NCBI GenBank assembly: GCA_041946865.1
Contig: JBHGBF010000201.1
Coordinates: 1 to 10,456, forward strand
Direction: 5' to 3'
DNA: 10,456 bases
Origin: RPQK01 sp041946865
Lineage (GTDB): Bacteria > Acidobacteriota > UBA6911 > RPQK01
Below the pieces are notes generated by a model that saw only the letters and a program-made list of their open reading frames with translations, was not told the origin of the DNA and did no database searches. Positions 5,920-10,456 of the stretch are shown here, in pieces; positions within the stretch are counted from its first letter, which is position 1; every line of letters starts with the position of its first letter. The position numbers and the translations under genes were made by a program.

Positions 5920-7347
5920 ATGAGAGACGATTCGCTCGTTGCCGGCTCGGCCCGCGTGGAGATTTCGCCGCCTGCGGGTATCCCGCATGCAGGCTGGGGC
6001 GCGCAGACCCATCAGGTCGCTGCGGGCATCGACATGCCACTGTATTCGACCGCCCTGGTGCTGGGCCAGGGCGAAAAGGTCGCGGCAATCATCGATCTCG
6101 ACCTCATCGGCTTCAATGATGACCAGATTACGCTTTTGCGCAGCGAGATAGCTTCGAAGACCGGCATTCCCTCCGCCTCAATCCGGATCTGCTCCACCCA
6201 CACTCATTCCGGTCCCAATTACTTCCGGTCGGAGCTTGCCACCCAGGGCCTCGACAAGCTGCGTCTTTACATGGCGGATCTTCCTGGCCGGACGGTCCAG
6301 GTCGTGCAGATGGCCGTGAGCTCGAGAAGGCCTGTGCGGGCGCTCTTCGGAGAGGGCTACAGCCCGATCTCGGTCAACCGGCGGGCGCGAACTCCCGCGG
6401 GCCGGGTGGTGGTCGGAAGGAACGAGGAGGGGCCGGTCGACCACACGGTCCGAGTGGCGCGCCTTGTCGCGACGGACGGGCAGACCGTTGCGACACTCCT
6501 GCATTACTCCTGCCACCCTACCCTCGTCGGATGGCAGAACGACTTGATCACCCCCGACTATCCGGGGCCGGCAAGGGCCGAGGTAGAAAAGGCGGTCGGC
6601 GGATTCTGCCTTTTCCTGCAGGGCGCCTCCGGCGACGTAGGACCGATACAGGGCCCCACCGGCAACCTGGAGATCTACCATAGTCTCGGCCGATCACTGG
6701 GGCTGGAGGCGGCGAGTGTGGCGGTACGTCTGACAGTGGCGGATTCAAGCCCGAAGATTCTGCGGGTGGTGGAATCTGGCGCCCCCCTGGCTGTCTATGC
6801 CGACAACCCAGTGGAGGATGGCCAGGCGCTGCACGTTGCCGAAGCGACGGTCGACTTGCCTTTGCGGGATTTCGGCGACCCCATGGCCCTGGAGGAGCGA
6901 GTCGACGAGTTGAAGCGCGAGCTTTGCCTGGAGCGGGAGAGGGCTGATTCCGATAGCCTCCGAATGGTCCATGCGCTCGCCACACAGGCGACCATCCGAG
7001 CCGAGCTGGCGAAGAGATACGTGGGTTCGCGAACTCTCAAGTGGCGGATTCAGGCTATTCGCATCGGCCACGGAGTTCTGGTCGGGGTGCCCGGAGAGCC
7101 GTTCGTGGAGATCGGCCGGGAGATCACCTCCGCTTCGCCCTTCCGCCACACACTCTTCTCCGGCTACACCAATGGCGGATTCGGTTACCTGCCGACTCCG
7201 CAGGCGTACGAGGAAGGCGGGTACGAGGTAGAGACTTCTCCGTTCGCCCCTGAATCGGCGCAAATTCTGGTCCGCGCCACCCTGCAGTTGTTGAGGACGA
7301 TGGCCGGCTTGTCGGACAGCATCTCAGCGCGCAAGCAGACGGGATAG
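5920..7347 (+). CDS. Neutral/alkaline ceramidase-like metal-dependent amidase-fold protein (PF04734-like)
   Basis: 475 residues. ATG 5920 has AAAGG 8 nt upstream; the N-terminus (residues 1-15) is polar with no signal peptide, so it is probably cytoplasmic. Family motifs appear in order: THTHSGP (93-99), HYSCHPT (195-201), QGASGDVGP (234-242), VGVPGEPFVEIG (388-399) and GYTNGGFGYLPT (415-426). His96, His195 or His199, Glu393 or Glu397 and a Tyr in the last motif are the likely zinc ligands, by analogy with Pseudomonas ceramidase. The family's nucleophile Ser in GDVSPN is Gly241 here, so amide hydrolysis by the known mechanism is doubtful. The C-terminal immunoglobulin-like domain of true ceramidases is absent. 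It is followed after 6 nt by the symporter. Similar short proteins are common in environmental heterotrophs; their substrate is unknown. Confidence 0.8.
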   Translation: MRDDSLVAGSARVEISPPAGIPHAGWGAQTHQVAAGIDMPLYSTALVLGQGEKVAAIIDLDLIGFNDDQITLLRSEIASKTGIPSASIRICSTHTHSGPNYFRSELATQGLDKLRLYMADLPGRTVQVVQMAVSSRRPVRALFGEGYSPISVNRRARTPAGRVVVGRNEEGPVDHTVRVARLVATDGQTVATLLHYSCHPTLVGWQNDLITPDYPGPARAEVEKAVGGFCLFLQGASGDVGPIQGPTGNLEIYHSLGRSLGLEAASVAVRLTVADSSPKILRVVESGAPLAVYADNPVEDGQALHVAEATVDLPLRDFGDPMALEERVDELKRELCLERERADSDSLRMVHALATQATIRAELAKRYVGSRTLKWRIQAIRIGHGVLVGVPGEPFVEIGREITSASPFRHTLFSGYTNGGFGYLPTPQAYEEGGYEVETSPFAPESAQILVRATLQLLRTMAGLSDSISARKQTG

Positions 7348-7353
7348 GAAACC

Positions 7354-8919
7354 ATGACCCTTACTGGCCTGGATATCAGTGTTTTTACGCTCTACATCGT
7401 GATCGTCCTGGGACTCGGCATTTACGCTGCAACCCGGGTGGAGACCACGAAACGCGACTACTTCCTGGCAGGCGACCGAGTGCCATGGTGGATGATCGGC
7501 GGCAGCATTGTGGCATCGAACATCAGCAGCCACCATTTCGTGGGGGTGATGGGGCTCGCTTATACGATCGGCTTCGCAGCCATGACGGTGGAGTGGGGAG
7601 CAATCCTGATCGGATTCAACGCGTTGCTGTGGGTCTTTCTGCCGTTTTACCTGCGCAACGGTTTCTACACGATGCCCGAGTTCCTGCAGCGCCGCTTTAG
7701 CTCGGAAGCCCGCACCGCCTTCGCCGTCCTGATTCTGTTCACCTACCTGTTCGTCGAAATCAGCGCGGTGCTGGTGCTCGGGGCGCTGGCCATTCACAGC
7801 CTGTTTGGCATTAGCGTTCTCTGGAGCATCGTGTCGCTGGCCTTGCTGACCGGGATCTACACGATTACGGGCGGCCTGCGGGCCGTAATCTGGACAGAAA
7901 TGCTGCAACTGGGCGTCCTGCTGACTGGCGGCATCATCCTTTCGCTGGTCACGATTCAGAAGGTGGGTGGCTGGGACGGGGTGATGGCGACTTCCAACCA
8001 GTGGGAGCTCTTCCTCCCCGCTTCGGACAAGGCTTTCCCGTGGACCATGTTCCTAGGGGGCGTCACCAGCATCAGCATCTTCTACTGCGCCGCCAACCAG
8101 TTCATCGTGCAGCGGGTCCTGGCAGCAAAGGACGAGTGGCATGCCCGCATGGGGGTCGTCTTCACCGACTACCTCAAATTCTTCATGCCCCTGATTATCC
8201 TGGTGCCGGGCCTGATGGCCCGTCAGCTTTACCCGAACCTCGAGAGGGGGGATCTCGCCTTCCCGACGCTGGTCGCGAACCTGTTGCCCTCCGGCCTCGT
8301 TGGTCTCGTCCTGGCAGGCCTGATTGCGGCCATCATGTCTCACATCTCGGGCGCTCTGAACTCCTGCACCACGATTGCCACCATTGACTTTTACCTCCCT
8401 TATATCAACCGGAAGGCATCGGAGAAGGCGGCTGTGCGTTTCGGGAAGGTGACGGGCGTCGTCCTGCTGCTGCTTGGGATTTTCTGGGCACAGGTGCTCG
8501 TGCGCCACACCGACAAACCGATGTTCCTGTACCTTTTTGACGCCTACGGCTACTTCGCGCCCGGCATCGCCACCATGTTCCTGCTCGGAATAATGTGGAA
8601 ACGGACCACCAACGCAGGGGCGTTGGCTGCCGGGATTCTGACGATCCCCCTCTCGATCGCGCTGCAGGTCCTGCTGCCCGACTGGGCGGGGCTCAACCGC
8701 GCGACCATCGTCTTCTGGAGCTGCATGGTGACGGCGGTTGTGGTAAGCCTTCTGACCAAGCCACGACCCGAGGCGGAGATCAAACACCTGATCTGGAATA
8801 AGGAAAGCATGCGGCTGCCGGCCGAGCAGCGAGAGAAGATGCGGGGGTTGAGAAACCCCACGCTCTGGTGGGCGTTGGTCACCGTGGTCCTGATTGTTGT
8901 CTATATTCGCTACGCCTAG
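7354..8919 (+). CDS. Sodium:solute symporter (SSF/SGLT family)
   Basis: 521 residues, the usual size, and largely hydrophobic with about 13-14 membrane helices by eye. It imports a solute, probably a sugar or related compound, together with Na+. Seen motifs are SNISSHHFVGVMGLAY near residues 54-69, the SSF signature region TITGGLRAVIWTEMLQ (170-185), and AAIMSHISGALNSCTTIATID around Met328, where vSGLT places the Na2-site serines. ATG 7354 follows the ceramidase-like stop by 6 nt. Its AGGA ribosome binding site overlaps that TAG, so the two genes are probably translationally coupled and the symporter may import the partner enzyme's substrate or product (inference). The stop TAG at 8917-8919 lies in CTAG, which also ends the convergent SDR gene. 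The C-terminal basic stretch near 480-500 precedes a final helix. Confidence 0.93.
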   Translation: MTLTGLDISVFTLYIVIVLGLGIYAATRVETTKRDYFLAGDRVPWWMIGGSIVASNISSHHFVGVMGLAYTIGFAAMTVEWGAILIGFNALLWVFLPFYLRNGFYTMPEFLQRRFSSEARTAFAVLILFTYLFVEISAVLVLGALAIHSLFGISVLWSIVSLALLTGIYTITGGLRAVIWTEMLQLGVLLTGGIILSLVTIQKVGGWDGVMATSNQWELFLPASDKAFPWTMFLGGVTSISIFYCAANQFIVQRVLAAKDEWHARMGVVFTDYLKFFMPLIILVPGLMARQLYPNLERGDLAFPTLVANLLPSGLVGLVLAGLIAAIMSHISGALNSCTTIATIDFYLPYINRKASEKAAVRFGKVTGVVLLLLGIFWAQVLVRHTDKPMFLYLFDAYGYFAPGIATMFLLGIMWKRTTNAGALAAGILTIPLSIALQVLLPDWAGLNRATIVFWSCMVTAVVVSLLTKPRPEAEIKHLIWNKESMRLPAEQREKMRGLRNPTLWWALVTVVLIVVYIRYA

Positions 8920-9701
8920 GATTCACTTCGGGGAGGGGCTCGGTGGAGTCGTGGCAGGGCGAAGCCACCATCGATGCGTAGTATCGTGCCGGTGATGTAG
9001 CTGGCGTCGTCGCTGACGAGAAAGACTACGCCTTTGGCGATTTCTTCGATATTCGCCAACCTGCCCAGGGGAAGTCTGCCGCCCCCTTCCCGCAACTCCT
9101 CTTCCGTGTAGTACTTCCGCTGTCCAGGCGTGTCCGTCCAACCCGGTTCCACGATGTTCACCCGGATTCGGTGTCCGGCCAGCTCGTTGGCCATGGTCAG
9201 GGCCATTTGGTTCACTGCTGCTTTCGCCGTGTTGTAGGGCAGGGAGAACCGGAGCGGCATGATGGCGTGGACGGAACTGATGACCACGATGTTTCCGCCC
9301 TCGCCCCGGCTTACCATGGCTCGAGCGACTGCCTGGCTGGTGTGGAAAACACCCCAGAGACAGACGCCGAGAGTGTGTTTCATGTCAGCTTCTGACAGCT
9401 CAAGGAACGGTTTCCGGACGTCGCTGCTGGCGTTCGCAACCAGCACATCGATACGGCCCAATTGCGCGATCGCTTCGGCAACGATCCGGTCGACGTCTTG
9501 CCGCCGGGAGACATCACCAGGACAGAGGATGGCTTTGCGGCCTAAGGCCTCGATTTCCCTGGCCAGAGCCTCAGCTTGATCGGCGCCGTCCAGGTAGTTG
9601 ATCGCGACATCCGACCCTTCCAGCGCCAACTGCCGACAACACCCGCAACCGATTCCGCGGTTCCCGCCGGTCACCAAGCTGGCCTTTCCCGCAAGTCTCA
9701 T
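8916..9701 (-). CDS. SDR-family NAD(P)-dependent oxidoreductase
   Basis: 261 residues from ATG 9701; a TTG at 9719 is also in frame but overlaps a likely -10 box. This is a classical SDR: the cofactor motif TGGNRGIG (11-18), GDVS (62-65), NAS (90-92, usually NAG), catalytic Ser143, Tyr156 and Lys160 in YNTAK, PGWTDTPG, and the C-terminal YITGTILRIDGG. The tetrad Asn normally found in VNLxGVF is Cys114 here (VCLWGVF). It probably oxidises or reduces a sugar or polyol in the cytoplasm, judging from the kinase, epimerase and transporter nearby; the substrate is not shown. FabG-like enzymes share these motifs. It converges on the symporter gene with stops overlapping in CTAG, leaving no room for an intergenic terminator. 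Confidence 0.9.
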   Translation of the reverse strand: MRLAGKASLVTGGNRGIGCGCCRQLALEGSDVAINYLDGADQAEALAREIEALGRKAILCPGDVSRRQDVDRIVAEAIAQLGRIDVLVANASSDVRKPFLELSEADMKHTLGVCLWGVFHTSQAVARAMVSRGEGGNIVVISSVHAIMPLRFSLPYNTAKAAVNQMALTMANELAGHRIRVNIVEPGWTDTPGQRKYYTEEELREGGGRLPLGRLANIEEIAKGVVFLVSDDASYITGTILRIDGGFALPRLHRAPPRSES

Positions 9702-9717
9702 AGCTCGACCGCAGATC

Positions 9718-9746
9718 AAACTACGCAGGCTCAGTCGTTAAGTCAA
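9718..9746 (-). promoter_or_regulatory. Possible promoter for the SDR gene
   Basis: On the minus strand, -35 TTGACT (9746-9741), a 17-bp spacer and -10 TAGTTT (9723-9718). The start point would be near 9711, giving a very short leader before the ATG at 9701. The -10 is poor. The 85-nt gap from the kinase also holds a 5-bp GC hairpin (9754-9770) without a T tract. Confidence 0.35.
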
Positions 9747-9786
9747 CGGTTTTCCGGCCCCTGACGCCGGGTTCCGCAATCCCTGG

Positions 9787-10456
9787 TCACGGAAACAGCG
9801 TCTTCTGGTATCGCAGGTACGCCTCGTAGCACTGCTCGTACCGCTGCTGCTCGGCGCGTCTCGGCGAAAAGAGCCTCTCGGCCCTGTAGAGCGCTTCCCC
9901 TGCCTCCAGCATGCTGCTGAAATTCCCTGTCGAAGTGGCCGCCAGCACTACCGCGCCCAACACCGCCGCTTCGGTGACGACGGGTTTCTCAATCTCTTGA
10001 CCCGTCACGTCGGCCTTGATCTGGAGCCAGAGAGGACTCCCCGCTCCGCCGCCTATCGCGCGCACCAGATCAATCTGAAGTCCCGCGCCCGCCATTAGCT
10101 CGAGATTCTCGCGGAGCGAGCAGGCAATGGACTCGAGAATAGCCCGGTAGACATGAGCAAGCGTGTGCTGCAGCGTCAGGTTGATAAAAGCGCCGCGGGC
10201 GGCAGGATTAGGGCGGGGCGAAATCATGCCGTCGAAGTGCGGCAAGACGAGTCAGACCCAGGCTCCCCGGCGGGATGGTCGCCGCCTTGGCGTCGAGGTT
10301 CCGCAAAGTTTCACCACCGCCCAGCTGGGTTCGGAACCATTCGAGCAGCATCCCGGCGGTCTTGGAGTAGGCAAGCACGAACTGGGTACCCCCCGGAAAG
10401 TTGTGTGCGTCAAGTTCAGCAATTTGCCATGGTGTTTCGACTCAAGAATCGCCACT
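9787..10456 (-). CDS. FGGY-family carbohydrate kinase, C-terminal part, frameshifted and truncated by the window edge
   Basis: It would phosphorylate a sugar or polyol with ATP in the cytoplasm. The C-terminal FGGY domain is clear: LPHFDGMISPRPNPAARG, then the helix with LQHTLAHVYRAILES, then IGGGAGSPLWLQIKADVTG, the ATP-site signature of xylulokinase-like proteins, ending at the TGA 9789-9787. Upstream, residues such as ELDAHNFPGGTQF and SKTAGMLLEWFR lie in another frame (10441-10253). Removing the base at 10252 joins GSLGL to LVLPHFDG. At the edge, a TGA at 10444-10442 interrupts this frame. About 220 residues of a usual ~500 are present. The substrate is unknown; xylulose, ribulose or gluconate types are equally possible. 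It lies upstream of, and parallel to, the SDR gene. Confidence 0.85.
10252..10252 (-). other. One-base frameshift (extra base) in the FGGY kinase gene
   Basis: The minus strand reads ctg-ggt-ctg-a-ctc-gtc-ttg-ccg. Without the single A (T on the + strand at 10252) the protein reads L-G-L-L-V-L-P-H-F-D-G, the expected FGGY joint. It is not in a homopolymer. Confidence 0.75.

Noticed and set aside
4618..6012. 464-residue open frame on the minus strand opposite the UroD-like gene
   Set aside because: It lies opposite a gene with clear family motifs, crosses two promoters, and has no motif of its own.
4678..8919. A new defence or antiphage system made of the UroD-like, ceramidase-like and symporter genes
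   Set aside because: No nuclease, helicase, TIR, toxin or membrane-effector motif is seen; the families and neighbours point to metabolism and uptake.
9754..9770. CCGGC-N7-GCCGG hairpin as a terminator of the kinase gene
   Set aside because: The stem is only 5 bp and no T tract follows on the minus strand.
10252..10455. 67-residue minus frame at the right edge as a separate small gene
   Set aside because: The overlapping frame encodes conserved FGGY kinase sequence; this one is its shadow apart from possibly the first few codons.

Overview
The window is GC-rich (well over half G+C by eye), densely coding bacterial DNA that carries a carbohydrate-use neighbourhood. I see no rRNA, tRNA, CRISPR array, integrase, transposase or phage gene. 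The families present are a GH127/DUF1680 glycosidase, a Tat-exported barrel protein, an aldose-epimerase-like protein, a UroD-like protein, a neutral-ceramidase-like protein, a sodium:solute symporter, an SDR and an FGGY kinase. This mix is common in free-living heterotrophs such as Acidobacteriota, Planctomycetota and Armatimonadota. No marker fixes the taxon, so that assignment is inference.

Layout, left to right: (1) a 5'-truncated GH127-type glycosidase on + (1-1875) with a one-base frameshift near 736; (2) an imperfect inverted-repeat element (1868-1979) that begins inside the last codons of that gene and sits between two convergent genes; (3) a minus-strand pair, the epimerase-like gene (4541-3463, one-base frameshift in a C run at 3671-3676) followed by a Tat-signal secreted protein (3448-2033); (4) a 136-bp divergent control region (4542-4677) with back-to-back promoters and operator-like palindromes; (5) on +, a UroD-like gene (4678-5769), then, after a 150-bp gap with a strong sigma-70-type promoter, a neutral-ceramidase-like gene (5920-7347) tightly followed by a sodium:solute symporter (7354-8919); (6) on minus, an SDR (9701-8916) that shares a CTAG with the symporter stop, and the C-terminal part of an FGGY sugar kinase (10456-9787) with another one-base frameshift at 10252 and an in-frame TGA near the edge.

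Taken together, this looks like uptake and breakdown of a sugar or glycoside. Hydrolysis would be by the GH127 protein and perhaps the Tat-exported protein, uptake by the symporter, anomer interconversion by the epimerase, oxidation or reduction by the SDR, and phosphorylation by the kinase. The ceramidase-like and UroD-like proteins have no obvious place in that scheme and are the least explained members. The substrate cannot be read from the sequence; L-arabinofuranosides are suggested only by the GH127 family.

Three clear one-base frameshifts and one in-frame stop fall at or towards the ends, while the four genes from 4678 to 9701 are intact. The window may be a whole metagenomic contig with lower-quality ends, so the broken genes are more likely sequence errors than true pseudogenes. 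I found no convincing novel defence or mobile system. The most interesting points are the shared TGTAA-N4-TTAC palindromes in two control regions, the catalytic-residue substitutions in the ceramidase-like, SDR, UroD-like and GH127 proteins, and the long C-terminal extension of the GH127 protein.
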